From NCBI GenBank assembly GCA_009760855.2, contig WPIO01000009.1, forward strand, positions 703,501-767,500: a DNA stretch of 64,000 nucleotides, given 5' to 3'. Below the pieces are notes generated by a model. That model had not been told where the DNA came from, made no database searches, and saw only the letters and a list, made by a program, of their open reading frames with translations. This stretch comes from Cristatella mucedo. Taxonomy: Eukaryota; Bryozoa; Phylactolaemata; Cristatellidae. The first letter of the stretch is position 1; every line of letters begins with the position of its first letter. Both the position numbers and the translations under genes were made by a program. This document shows, piece by piece, positions 46,211 to 60,000 of this stretch.

Positions 46211-46537
46211 CGTCTACAGGCTGCACCGCCGAGTCGGCGCCAGTCGCGCTCGTCGCCCCCCCCGTTCCAGTCAACCGGCCGCGCGGCGCCGCGCCGAGGC
46301 GGGCGCTCGTAACCAAGGAGGGCGGCGCGCGATGCTGCCCGCGGCAGTTGCTGCGGGAGGCCTTCCCCAACCAACCACCCACCCACCCACGCTCGCCGTT
46401 GCCACAGTCGCTCGAGTTTTTATTTTTTAAAGCTCAATTTCCTCAATGCTAGCCGCGTGCACAACATTTGACGTCGATTGACAGCTCTTCATTACGCTCT
46501 TTGAATGGGCAGCATTTCGCGCATTCTTCCGGAGACA

Positions 46538-46666
46538 ATGGCCACGGGCTCGCATTTCGTAGCGCAGGACGCCGGCGGTGCGGCGCCCGCTAGCCGGTCA
46601 GACGGACGCGCGCGGTTACGCGGGAATGGCTGCGCAGCGCCGAACGCATCGGACATGATGGGATGA
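46538..46666 (+). CDS. Candidate upstream ORF of 42 codons overlapping the kinesin start
   Basis: An ATG in strong context (A at -3, G at +4) opens a 42-codon frame. Its TGA stop overlaps the kinesin ATG as ATGA. Two further in-frame ATGs lie just before the stop. The peptide (MATGSHFVAQDAGGAAPA onward) resembles nothing I know. Whether it is transcribed depends on the unmapped kinesin start site. Confidence 0.35.
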   Translation: MATGSHFVAQDAGGAAPASRSDGRARLRGNGCAAPNASDMMG

Positions 46667-46709
46667 GTCGCGTGAGAGTTGCCGCGCGAGTCAGGCCTCT
46701 GTCTGCAAG
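46663..46709 (+). CDS. STARD9/KIF16B: Kinesin exon 1
   Basis: This exon encodes [15 protein letters not shown] plus two bases of Arg, the kinesin beta-1 strand (VxVAVRVRP). The donor is AG|GTGAGC. No in-frame ATG lies just upstream, so this start is preferred. The reading frame is open upstream, so a longer N terminus cannot be fully excluded. Confidence 0.85.
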
Positions 46710-49700
46710 GTGAGCGGAGATGGCGGGGACAAGCTGCGTCGTGCGTTGCGAACACGTCGCTCATCGACCGCGACCGCCGAGCTTCGCTAGCGCTCAGATT
46801 TTCTGTCGCGTAGGGAAATCGAAAGCGGCGCCCGTTCGGTCGTGGATGTATTCGACCAGCAGGTGACCGTATGGAACCCGAAGGTAAGCGGCTCGGGCCG
46901 AAAGCCAACTTCTTTCGGGCCGCATGCTCAACCGACTGAGCTGTCTGCGACGCTGCCGCGAGGGCGCTGGCTCCGTCCGGCCGGCCGGCCGAGACTCGTT
47001 CGACATCACTTCGGACGTAAACTGGTCGCTCTATCCCAGGGGCTCGCGTGTTTGCACGTAGCCGATGACAGATAGATGGATAGATCTGAGCAGATGATAG
47101 ATCGGCGAGCAGAAAAGACACAGGTGCCTGTTTCGGACACCAGGGGATTGTCCGTCAGAGGCCACAGGCACTCGCTGCCGACGAGTAGCCAGCGAATTGC
47201 TGCATCCAATGCACGAAGTAGCAGGGACCTCGCTGTGACTACCACGATGGCGTTTGTTGTCACGGTACTTGACACGCAGAAGCTTGCTCCCCAATAGCTT
47301 TCAGGTGTGCAGAGGTAAGAAAGATACAAGTCGTGAGGTTATTTTTGGCAATATTGCGTTCAGAAGTCAGCGCTTTGGTGCCACTGCGGGTATGCAGACT
47401 CTGAACACGAAGGTCATCTGTGCTTGAGGTCTTTCTTCTGATGGTTAGTCATGTCTTCACACCACCGACCTGTCAGCTTCCTACTTGCTCTGCCACACGG
47501 CGTACCTGCTCGCTCGCCTCATGATGGCTGCTGCTGCCATCTCACTGCTCTTCACCGGCAATTGTCACCCTGCTATGTGTGCAGCTGTGGGTGGAGGCCC
47601 AGAAACACGGCTTGGCCAAATGCTCATGAAGCCAATACATTTCTACCGCGATAACGTCTCGCTAGCGTTTAGTCACCACACCTGCTACCTCTACCTACTG
47701 CCGACCATGCAACAGGCACAGAATCAGACGTGCACACCATGTCATACTTGGCATGTGTACATGCTAACCGTACGATATACGCTATCCTTAGCTTGCTCAT
47801 GACGTCGAGCCGCATGTTTCTTAACGTTGCTTTTTCTCGCAAATGAGAAGGATCGACTGAACACTCGTGGTTTCCCAGCGGGTTCCACGGGGCTGCAGCC
47901 TCAAAAGTAATCGAGGTTCCACCCACTCGGCCACTTGCTTGCTGCCGGATTGCAATGGAATGCCAGGGCCTGGGCCCACACTGCAGCCCAGACTCGCTGC
48001 AAGAGATGTTTGCTCTCTTTGCTTCCTTTCCTTCAATAGCTTAGTTTGTCTATATGGGCCAGGGGGCCGGACAATAGCGAATGCGTGGCAATGCATAATG
48101 CATGACAAACAATTAGCAGTTGCCGTTGTGTACTTGTTGATCTTCACAATGCCTCGGTGCTATCATGCCTGGGGACGAGCAAGCAGCAGTGAGATAGAGC
48201 ACCTAAAGAACTGAGTAAGATTGCGGATTGCTTATCGTATTCCGATATTATGCCCTTCCTCAGCCTGAAATGCGTGAAGCGATGGCTGGTCATAGGCCGA
48301 CCTTAGTGATCTCGCACGACTGAAGTTGTCTGCAGCACTCTATCGACTGCTCATTTAGTCTAGAAGTAATCTTGCAAATGTCTCTTCAACTTTTTCGACT
48401 GGACTGACAATCACATAATGCATGTTATCGAGTCCCCAAATCTCAGGGCCCAGGGCAGAGCCAGGATTTTGTAATGTCCTTTCACATAGTTATCGCGTGT
48501 ACTAAGAGCAAGTAGCACATGCAGCACTTGCAAAGCACCTGCGGTAGCAGTGCTATGCTTGGTGGGCTGTCGTTGTGATCGTCGATCCATTGAATGAAAG
48601 TATTACTTCATGCAATGAGCACAGTGCTTAGGTGCCTGCATAGTTGTGATTGATTTGGCTTGACTTGCTAGTACATCGCATGACTTGGTGGTACCCAAGC
48701 AGTGGGCAAAAACTATTTCTTATGGACATTTGCTCTTATAGTAATAATAATAGGTCGTTTTCATAGCACCGTAAGATAACTAAATCTCCACCCAGGAGTG
48801 ACAATTCCCCGGAGCACTGGGAAAGCTGAGCCGAACAGAGGTGGCTTTAGTTGGTAGGTAGTGACAGTAGTCGGAAGAAAGTTCCAGACTGGTGAATCGG
48901 ACAACCACGAAAAGGTTTTAATTTATTGCAATGAGTGGCGAAACGACCGGAGGCCGAGGAGCAGGTGGTGCAAGAGCACCTTGGAGGAGCCAGGAGGTCT
49001 GCTAGTTAAGCTGATGCAAGCAAATGAAGCAACCTGTAAGTGTGAGAGAGGATCTCTAAGTCGATTCGATGCTTCTTGTTAGGGAGCTAGTGAAGCAAAG
49101 GCACAAGTTATGCGATATGAAAGCTACAACGTGGGCGATTAACGCCTAACGAGCTCCATGCCAGATGAAGGCTGTGCGGCTGGTGCAGTCATGCGAGTTT
49201 GTGCTAACGGGTTTGGCTATGCACGACCTGCTGCAGCATGGCCTTCTTCAAGCACCCACGTCTCCCACAACTCATGCTTCGTGCTAGGCGGATTGATGCC
49301 GTTGGCTACTACTGTATATGCATCAACATCCACCCACTGTTTGAGTGTACTCTGGGAGCTCTCCAGCATAGCTCTTATCCAATGTTCAAGGCTTTGCTGC
49401 TGAGTCATAGGAGATCATGATAGAAATGCTTTCCTGTTCTCAAGTAGGCTTTCACCATTTGTCGTGGCTCGTTGCAGCTCAAGCCGGACAATGCTCGTGC
49501 TAAATCGTGCACCATAGCTTTAGGCAAGATGTAAGGCTGAGTGGTATACCAATCACCCTCACATCTTGTAGGCTCGAGCATGCATTTTTGCATGTTTTCA
49601 TCATTTTGTCTGGTAGGGACTTTTTAAGAGTGGCTAGACTCTGCAAGTCCGAGTGCCCTCCACTATTACTTCACAAGCCCACCAAACTAAGGCTCGAGTG

Positions 49701-52700
49701 TGCAAATCTCGAACTACCAAGACATATTCATACCCATGTGCACACTTGCTAGAAGTGTATTATACCAAAGGATCAGGTTACACAGCGACCGTGGTGGAGT
49801 ATGGTTTGTAACCACTTTGGAACGGGATGATGCCCATGCAAGCCCAACGACCCAATGCGCGTGTAGTGCTACTTGGTTCGGTCACCAGGTTTTTGGCTAA
49901 TCCAAATTAAATTTCATTTATTTACAAATTTGCATCCTAATCTTCTTTATGTCCATGACTGCTTTTTGCTGAAATATCTGCAGAAGCAACCAGCGAGTGC
50001 TCTGAGTTACAGCCCTGAATCACAGCTGCAACCACCAGCACACCCGGTTTATGTGCGCAGGACTCTGCGAATTGATTGGGATCAATTGGGTTACTGAAAG
50101 TCGAGCTTACTGTGTACACTAGAAAAAAAGGGACCACCTTTCAGGTTCAGGGTCGAATCTTAGCTGCACTGTACATTTGTGCTATGTATACTCACTGCAT
50201 GCCCATTGGGTTGCCACATGTTTGACGTCAAAATATGAAAAATGGTGATCGTTCATATGCGAAGCATCCTCTTTACTGGAACAGCAGCATCGGGTGACAT
50301 GATTACTCTTTTGAGGCAGATCTTGCTGCCTGATGACACCCTACTTAGCAGTATTGCAATTGATTTTCTAGTCAGTCTAGGCGATTGCTTAGCTACATTG
50401 GGGTCATTGATCATTACACCAACCTGTTCAATTAACTTCCTACTAAAGCACTAGTAATTATTAATGCTGCTGTGACGCTGTTGATTGCCTCTGTGCTGCT
50501 GGTAACTGCCAGACTATATGTACAGCCCTGTGCCTATGCTAAGCAGGCACTTGACGCTGCCAGTTCTGTGCTCGTGTGCATATACTTGCTGTTTATTCGG
50601 TCCGTGTTGTGATTCCACTGTTCCTATCTAAAGGAAGCCTTTTTACCACACCATGAAGCTAAATTGAGGAAGATGTCTCAGCTTAGAATGCAGACTATGT
50701 AAACGAATATAGCAAATGTCCAGGCATTGCTCTGAGGTTTTGATAAGCTCACAGCCGCTTTCCCGCGAATGATGCATGCAGAGACTACATGCGAGGCCAA
50801 GGTCTGTGTCAGAAAATTCAGAATTTTAACATCACGCTACGGCAGATGAGGGGAGGGCGGCAGTGGTGACTCACTAAGAGTGGTTGCCTCCGACGCTGGA
50901 GGGGGACTGCCAACGCTCTTACGACGTATTAAAAAGAAAAATACTCCTCTCTTGTTGTCACTCACATGACTGAAGCCTCGGCTGTGATGGAGTTACATAA
51001 ATTTGGGCTGTCGCTTTGCCAATTTATTTCATGTCCTAATGAATGGGAAAGGTAGATCGTGAGGGCCTGCATGCACCCAAAAGTGTTTGCTCTCGTGCAC
51101 ATGCATTCGCCTGCATATGCGTTCGCCTGCATGCTCACTCCCGAAGAAGACGTGTGCGGGTGCTCGCGCAGGCTCACATGTGAGTGTACACACACCCCTC
51201 GGTGAGAAATACATGTGCAAACGCAAGTGCACTCAAGCGCTCAAGCTTTCATGCCTCTCAAAGTGCTGCTTTCAAGCTTTTTATGATGCCCCGACCTGCG
51301 CCTCTGCTGCTGCCTGCGAACACCTTTATTTAAGCGAAAGTGGGCATGCTTCAGTGGGGTATAGTGGAGTTAATGCATGCTACTCCAATTGCCCATCCGA
51401 CGAGTGGATGTTCTACATCCGTCGTCACTTTCTCTCTCTCTACCTCTGCAGCTCGGCACTAACGGTCAGCGTGGATGTGCCGACTCGAGGGAAAGGGCTC
51501 GGTCCTACGCATTCGACTACGTGTACCCTCGTGCACTCGGTGATGCAGGCAGCTCCGTGGCGACTCGAGTAGAGGACAAGGAGACGGCTGCAGCGATCTC
51601 GGCAGCAGGCCAGGAGCTGGTAGGTTGGCGCGTGTCGACGCTGGTGGCATGGGAGCCGTAGCCGAGGTCTCGCAAGCAGATGGCCATCTTTTCTCGCCGT
51701 GCAGCCTGAGAGTATGCTCAGGCTGCTTTTGCCATAAGCCCGATTCTGCAGTTCGTAGCAGTCACATACCAAGTGGCATCAGGTTTGCAGATCAGCTCCG
51801 GTAGGCTGCTATAATGCACTCGTAGTACGGGCAAGCCAGTTCTTCAAGCTCGAGATGCCGACATTGGAGAGTGATGTTTAGCTTGCGTCGGCTAGGAAAC
51901 CAATTTTTTGTGCGTGTGGGCCACCTCTGGCCGTCCGACCACTCGCGAGCAAGCTGAACTGATTCTGATGATGGCGTTCTGTGCAGCAAACGACAAGGTG
52001 CATCGTTCACCTTGCTACTCGCTCGCTCAGGCCAGTGGACGTTGGGGTCGACGCGCCGTGGAGCTGAATGCCCATCGTCACCAGCGTTGGAGTTGGCACC
52101 TGCAGCAGCAGCTTCGTTGATCGCTGTGTACACAGTGGTAGCTCGTGTCTGCCAACCAGGCAGGGCAGTCAGCCGGCAGGTAGCCGGCTGCATGCTTTGG
52201 CCACTGCCTTGTCTAATTAGCTGTGGACAGCCGCCAAAGGCAGCTGGTAGCCGGCTGCTGCTTCATCGAACCAGTGAACCGTGGTGCCTGGCTGGCTGAA
52301 TAAAAGTGCCCTGAGGCCCGTGAATGGCCAGGCATGAGAGAACTGATCGCCCGAGCTCTGTGACTACCGGGCCGGCTGCTGCTGCCGTGGGCGTGTCCGA
52401 CCGGCCGAGCAGCCAGCAGTAGGCACTTCGGTTGGCTAGGACACCAATTAGCAGCCCCAGTCGCCGGACTTCTGTTGCAGCAGCAGCCACGGTGCATTGC
52501 CATCCGTAAACTTATGTTAGATGTAATGCCGATGTCCTTCCGTCGGTGGGGGTGGTATGGGGATGTGGAGTGCCGGCTATGGTTCAAAGCCTGTGCGGTT
52601 GTTAAGAGGCTTCGATTTCCGACTCACTTGTTTTCCCAGAGCAGCAGCTCTGCCATGACGAAGACTACGACCCTCGAAGCTACAGCTCCCTAAACGCAGT

Positions 52701-53380
52701 TGAAGCTAGTGGTACAGTCATTTCGGGCTGCATCTACCTGAGTTTCTCCGAGCTTCGCGACTAGGTTGTACTACAAATGTCCAATGAACGGTGCCAGAAT
52801 CTACCCGTGTGCACACTATGTACCCTCTAGCTGCGCAAACTCAAGAGCACTTTTGAAGAGAGTGCTTGAGAGGTAGTGATGCCTCGGCTAACTACTTTCA
52901 GTAAATAAGCTTCTCGGGGGCTGCCCTGCCACCGACTGCTCCAGCTTATGTTAGGCAGTCGGCAGTTTACAAAGGCAGCCTGAGCAGTGGCTGAGCAGCA
53001 GCCTTGCGGCCATGCTGCCGTGTGGGTACAAGCATGGCAGCCCAGCTTACTGCCATTGTTGGTGCAGCTAGCCTTTTAGCAGTCGCGGCCAATTCGAGGC
53101 CGTCTGCCTTCGATAGGCATGCTTGTTCAATTCCTTTGGATGACTGTATTACCTTCCATGGTGGGGGGGGGGTTGCCGCAGGAGGAGCAGGTATTCTACG
53201 GCTGAAAATCCAGAGCCATGCCAAGTCTGCTGCTATGTACACCACCATGGGTCCATCAAAACAGCCACACACAAGCAACTCAATGGTTCTCTGTTCGAGG
53301 CAGGAGTGATTGGCAGTTGGTTAGTCTCGTGTCACTCGGGAATCAACTACTGGGCTTTGCTGCAGAGCTGCTGCCGAGAT

Positions 53381-53472
<92 letters not shown>

Positions 53473-53517
53473 ACACACATACACACACTGAGACAGAGAG
53501 AGACAGAGAAAGACACA

Positions 53518-53616
<99 letters not shown>

Positions 53617-53662
53617 ACACACACACACTGAGACAGAGAGAGAGACAGAGAGAGAGAGACAC

Positions 53663-53754
<92 letters not shown>

Positions 53755-53922
53755 ACACACACACACACACACATACAAACACACACACTGAGGCAGAGAG
53801 AGACACAGAGAGAGAGAGAGACAGAGAGAGACAGAGAGAGACAGACAGAGACAGACAGAGACAGAGAGAGACAGACAGAGACAGAGAGAGACAGACAGAG
53901 ACAGACAGAGACAGACAGAGAC

Positions 53923-53965
<43 letters not shown>

Positions 53966-53968
53966 GAC

Positions 53969-54027
<59 letters not shown>

Positions 54028-57000
54028 CAGAGAGAGAGAGAGAGAGAGAGCTCAGTGTCCGTAGCCATGCACTTGCACTTGCTGCATGCTGATCGGTTGG
54101 GAGGAGCAGGGCCCAGGTCGCAGTGCTTGCTGCCTGCTGTCCGACCTGTGAACGCTGCACTTTTGCCCTCGCGTGTGCAAGCAATTTGTTGTTGCCACAA
54201 CACAGCCAAACGGCACCACGCAGCAGCACCTGCGCACCATGTGGAGCAGCAGCTGGAAGAGAATGCTGTGCTTGCCCCTCCCTAACCCTCCAGCTATTTG
54301 CTGCTTCTGCATTCTTACACTTGAAGAGCTCTGCATGTCAAGGCATGCCCCACTTGCAGCTAGCGTGCAGCTGATTACATTAAAGCTGTAGCTCACACCA
54401 CGTTGCCCCCTGCCAGCTGCTATCTTTACAGCCAGCTCGTGATTGAGGGGCTCACGAGAGTGCTCTTGCAATGGCTATTGGAGCATTAGTCAGATCCAGT
54501 GGCCGTACTACTAAAAGTTGTACATTGTGTGGCCGTACTTTTTAAGTTGCCGCGAATGATCCTCGTTTGCCTCATACTATCAGTTGGATTTCACTGCCTC
54601 ATCTCAGGTTCAATGTCTCGGGACATGGCAGTGGCAAAGTGCATAATAGAGATGGAGAGGGACCGACCAACGTATCTATAGAAGTTCAATGTACTGGCTA
54701 ATAAGTGCGTGCATTAACTGCCGATTTCGGAGTTTGAGGGTATGCTGAAGCTGTGCAAAACTGTCTACCAACTGGTTTTCTTACCACAAGACAAACTAGA
54801 CGAGTGGCAGAGCTAAGAAGGTCAGGAGGAAGTGGTCCTGAACCACCCATCAGTGCCAGGAGCGCCAATGCGACCACCGAAGAGATCATTATCTCGAAGT
54901 AAGATTGTCTATATCCTCGAAATCCTCGACTGAAGATGATGCCCCTGCTGGAAATTTCGTACGGTTTTTTACACCTGAAAGCACTGGTAATCTGAAGGTT
55001 CGGAATTAGCATAGCAAAGTGCTGACTGCAATCAGCTTCATTGCCTGCAATCAACACAGCCAGATAACTGTGATGCCCCACTTTTAGCGCCACTGTCCAT
55101 ATAGCCAGTCGACATAGATCAAGATCCCGGGATGATGCATACAGCGGTGTGCAACTTCAACATTGTCGATGAGATCCATCGTCCCGGAAATTTGAAAAAG
55201 TCATGCACTGCCCTCAGTCATCATGGTTTCAGACGTGTAAGTGTCCGGAGTATTCCTTTATCACAGAGAATGCTTACTGCTTCCGATGCTTCTTATTCCC
55301 TTCATCGCGCGTCTATGACCGGTTCACAAAGAGTGGTTCTGCAATTGGAAGAAGTGTCGGTGGCTCAGAAGGGTCGGTGGCAAACTTTTTTCGTATCAAG
55401 GCAGCCACCAGTCGCATCATAACAAGGCGGTGCAGGAGGCCATCGACCAAATGAAAGAGGAGCACACATCATTGCAAGAAATTAATGCTTTGTATCCCCG
55501 TTTGTCACTCAACGAAGCCGCAGAACTAAGTGAGCTCTATGAAAAAAGGTTTCCTCTCACATGCTCAAAGCCTAATCGGCTTTCGGCGCACATATGGTTG
55601 CCAATATACCTTTGCCTCACGAAACAAAGAGAAAGTGAGATGCATAGCTTAGTCAGGAGGGTCGTCGAGTAAGTCAGTAGCATGGAAATAGGAGTGTGGG
55701 ACAGCAGTAATAGATGTGCCACAGCCGGTAGGTAGCAAGAAAAATGTCGTTCCATAAGAATTGTGATAGTGACTTCTGCAGTCAAGTACTTGCCAGAAAA
55801 ACTGTCTGTAAGCAAAGGAATCGAACAGCTAATTTACGGTCCACAAAGAACCTACGGGCACGAGGAGGCTGAAACTGGTGCAGTGGTTCAGTTACTGTAG
55901 GTATGAAGGAGCCAAGCCAGTAAGCTATTGAGAAACAGACGATCAAGGTAATCGGTGAAAATCGAAGTCAATTGCAAGGATCAGTCGGTGCAATACGATT
56001 CCTAATGAGGCAGGGCCTGCTCTACAGTCATCACGATGAGTCGGACGATTCGCTGAACTGCTGCAGCTTGCTCAGGCTACCCAGGTTCATGTGCAAGTGG
56101 AATATCAAGTTTGTCGCGATCACGCTTGAGGAGGCCTGCAGACTTCGACGATGACCAGACCTAACATTCACAAGGACATTTGCATCGAAATGCTCACCTC
56201 GTTGCTAAGCATCTCGATGACGATAAAGGTACTGCATTAGAGCAGACCAAATGTGAGATGTGAGCTAGTAGAACCAGCTGGCTCTTGTGAACAGCTTCGT
56301 TCAGGTCAAGACCAGTGTCCTGCACGAGTGTCTCGTCGACCTGAAGCATGGGACAAACAACATCTTTGCCGATACTACGTGCAGCACTGCCATCGTTGGC
56401 AGTCAGATAAATCGCTCTCAGCGTGCATGCAAGTTGTCGTGGAATGAGATATAGGGGTGCTATAAATCTGAGCTGTGACATTAAAGGTCCCCAAGCCTTT
56501 ATCAAGCAACTAAACGAGTTGGCATACTACATGCATGGTTGTTACATGCGTTGTTGAGCACACATGCTTTAGCTAGCCCCGTTTGTCGCCTGCACCGATG
56601 GCATCCCCGACTTTGCTCTCTTCTTCCAATGGTTCTGCGATGTTCATTCTCAATTTGGCCACGGTTTCTTGCTAGCACACCAACATCTGCTCAGTTAGCA
56701 AAAAGAGATATGATCCACGAGCTACAGGTTGAGCCAGGTCATGGCCTGAACCAGAAAGTAGCACTGATGAGCCCCGGAGTTACATGGTACATGGTGTTCA
56801 TCACTTTGGTTACCATTTTACCGCTTAATAAACATGCTAGCCGCCATGTTGAAGTCACCGAGCACATCAAAGCAAAAGTTAGCATGGTTAAGCAGATGAT
56901 CAAGATGACATGCCTCCTCGACTACATGGTTTCATTAAAGTTTTCATTTTACATCACATGGAATACATGCTATTGATTATGCACGAGCTATTGCAGGCAC

Positions 57001-60000
57001 TGCAAAAACAAGATCAGGACATTGCCAGTGCTTTGCACATGGTCGATCGCAACCTTCAGATGGCAGTGGAGACACAAACGGCTGGCTATGATGATCTGTT
57101 GACAAAGATGTAAACATTCTGTCGGCGTCATGAGATCGAAGTTCCCGACATGATCACCAACTACATTCGATCCGGTCGGCTTCATCGCAATGAGCACATA
57201 AATAGCAACGAATACTTCTGCCATGTCGACTTATTCTATGTGGCAATTGACGTAGCTATACTTTGGGTTTGACAAGGAGTCGACGGGAAAGCTCTGCATG
57301 GCTGCATGTATCTCCCCTCACCAACAGTTCTTTGCATTTGCCTTCAATGTCGACAATCTTGAAGAGCTTGCGATCAAATTCTACAAGTTAGACTTTCCAG
57401 ACATCAAACCGATCCTCTTGAGACAGCAGCTTCACTACTTTTATAGGGTGATAGCTTCCTACTCAACACTGAAGAACGTCGGGACGCTTCCCAATCTTGC
57501 AGTCATGCTGGAGGAGTCCGGTCAAGCCGAAGCTGACTATGACCTACTGTACAAGCTCGCGTGGCTTATTCTGAGAATGCCAGTGTCAACTATTAAGGCC
57601 AAACATATGTCTAGCCTATTTCAACTTATCAAGACATGCCATCGAATGATGATGGGTGCGGACTACTTTAACGACTCTATGCTGATGTATATTAAAAAAT
57701 TAACTGCGGCGATGGTGTCTAATAATGAGGTCATCTCATACTTTCAATTAATGCCCAGCCACTGCTCACGTGTCAAACAGAAATGATTCGATTTTCTTCT
57801 GCATTTATTATTGTTGGCAGGGCTTGCACCCTACCTGAAAATCCTGGCTCAGCAGCTGATCAAGACTTCATGATTTGGAGGCAAACTCGTGTGAAGACAA
57901 TCCTGCCATCACAAAACTAAGGAAGTGTGTAGGCTTCCTGGATCTATTACACAGCATGCCTGGCCTGTTGAATATTATCTTGCTCATCACCCCTAACCAT
58001 GTTTTTCATGTTGTTTGTTTATCAAATACGATATTACTCACCATTCAATTGCATTTCCCTTTGCAGCAAATGTAAAGCGCCTAGAAAGAGATTAAGTTCT
58101 CTGAGGGCGCTTTATCAAGTGCATTATTATTATTATTATTGCTCCAAGTAATCGTCTAACCCCTTGACGTACAGACTCACGATGTCAGATCCTCATGTTT
58201 TTCTAGCTTTTAGATGAATAAATGCTATCGAAATTGTAGCTAACAATATCGGCCAATATGCATCGGGGCAAGTTCCACAGGATGTCGTAGGACTGTTTTT
58301 TCTGCTTGAACCAGGCGCCCACAAAATGTTGAATCAACTTTCTGTCCTGTTACAGGTATTTAAAGATCTGGGACATGATGTAATAGAATCAGCATTCGAA
58401 GGCTACAATGCTTGTATACTGGCTTATGGTCAGACAGGGTCCGGCAAGACCTACACCATGATGGGTGGCCATGGAGACGAAACCGGACTAATCCCTCGGA
58501 TATGCCAGGTATGACCTTATAAGAGGGAATCCCTAAATGGGATACCTGACATGTTACTTAATAAAGCTTTTAAAACAAAGTATAGCAGTTCTTTTTGCAA
58601 AAGTCAGCTCTGATTTTTCCCTAGCAGCAAGGCGTTCCTACTAATCAGCACGGTGCTCAGTGGTAGAATGGCAGAATAATCTTGTCCGTGGCAGTTCACC
58701 ACTCATGGTTTCCACCGCAATTTTATCTAGTGCTCGTAAATACATAAACTGCACCCCGAGGCAGAGCAGCTGATGTGTCAGCAAAAGGAAATTTAGGCGA
58801 AACAACTGGCATTTTTTCATATTCCACCATGTCCCTCCATTCCAAGATTTAATGCAATCGAATACGTAGTACTGCATCAATCTAATAGAATACCTAATGC
58901 TGTATCTATTCTGAATGCTGCATAAATGTAGTATTTATAGTCATAATGAAGAGCCGCGAGGAATGTTTAGAAAGTAGGTCTGACGTCGCTCGAACAGACG
59001 AGGCAATATGTGGCTCACCTCATCATTTCCACTTTTTGTTTTAGGTCGGTTGCATCCATTCATTTGCTCAAGGTGTAAGATCTTTTTCCTAAGCACACGA
59101 CCAGAAACTTTTTGCAATGTAACTACCTCTTGCATATGGCTGAAAATGTTAATTATCCTGGAGTTGTGTTAGGTACCACATCACTACAGGTTAAAGAAAT
59201 GAAGACTGTTTTCCAGTTGGTCATCCTTATTGTGACGCTAAGCTCTTATGTTTGATTACAAGCTGAAGCTCAATGCCCGCCATGCTAATATAGTGTCTAC
59301 TTACTTGTTACTTCAGGCACTATTCCACCGGATGGAAGCCATAACTCAAGAGCAGAGAGTGACATGCCGCATTGACGTAAGGTAAGTGCTGGAAGGGATG
59401 GGCAAAAATGGGAGGGCAGAGAGAAGAGAGGAAAGAAAGTGGAGAGGAGGAAAGTAAAAGGATGGACAGTAGACAAAAAGCAGATGAACAGGGAGATGAG
59501 AAGGGATTGGCACATCATTAGTTCTCCTCGTACTGAGTTTGCCAACTCTTAGCTGTTTAAGTCTAATGAGCTCTACTGGTGAAGTGTGGTCCCTAGGAGT
59601 CCTTCTGAATTTCGTTGAGTGATCAATTAGGTAGCGAGTATTTTTATTGATTCTTCTTGTCGACCGGCTTATTTGCTGATTTATTCATGCTGAGCAAACC
59701 ATACTTTGTCCAATTTTGTTCAAGCAAGCACTGTCAAAAATACGAACCCTAAATATAGTAAACTAGCACATGCCTTTAAATTTCATTACCGAAAATTCCA
59801 GTGTCATATTAGAATGCATGCCTGAATGACTGCACATCCAGCACAGGAGTCGTGAAGTGCGCTCACCTTAGCTCCAGTCTTTTCCTGAAGTTAAATTTTT
59901 CAATAGGGAGGTAGGAACGCTTTCGTTGAATTTCAGCAGTGCAATGCTGAGTGGCTCCACCTATTGGTGTTGTTTGCCGTTGTTACCTGTGATAGTTATG

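Larger units (their letters stand above)
45270..47060. promoter_or_regulatory. CpG-dense island, likely kinesin promoter, possibly shared with NPL
   Basis: GC content and CpG density rise sharply here against the AT-rich flanks. Runs such as GCGGCGAAGCGAGGGC are abundant and kinesin exons 1-2 lie inside. NPL is transcribed away from the island on the minus strand. Its missing first exon lies somewhere upstream of 38690, so a shared bidirectional promoter is possible but unproven. Long frames in both strands here are explained by base composition. Confidence 0.6.

Noticed and set aside
44996-46430. Open frames of 200-260 codons through the CpG island on both strands
   Set aside because: Arg/Ala/Ser-rich frames overlap on both strands; expected from GC-rich DNA with few stop codons. 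Only the short splice-compatible candidates are kept.
53321-54229. 300-residue Ser/Leu and 237-residue Arg/Glu frames
   Set aside because: Products of the compound (GA)n/(CA)n array with no splice or start context.
58648-58705. tRNA-like string GTGCTCAGTGGTAGAATGGC
   Set aside because: Resembles a tRNA-Gly 5' half, but no intact box B or acceptor stem pairing follows; likely chance or SINE scrap.
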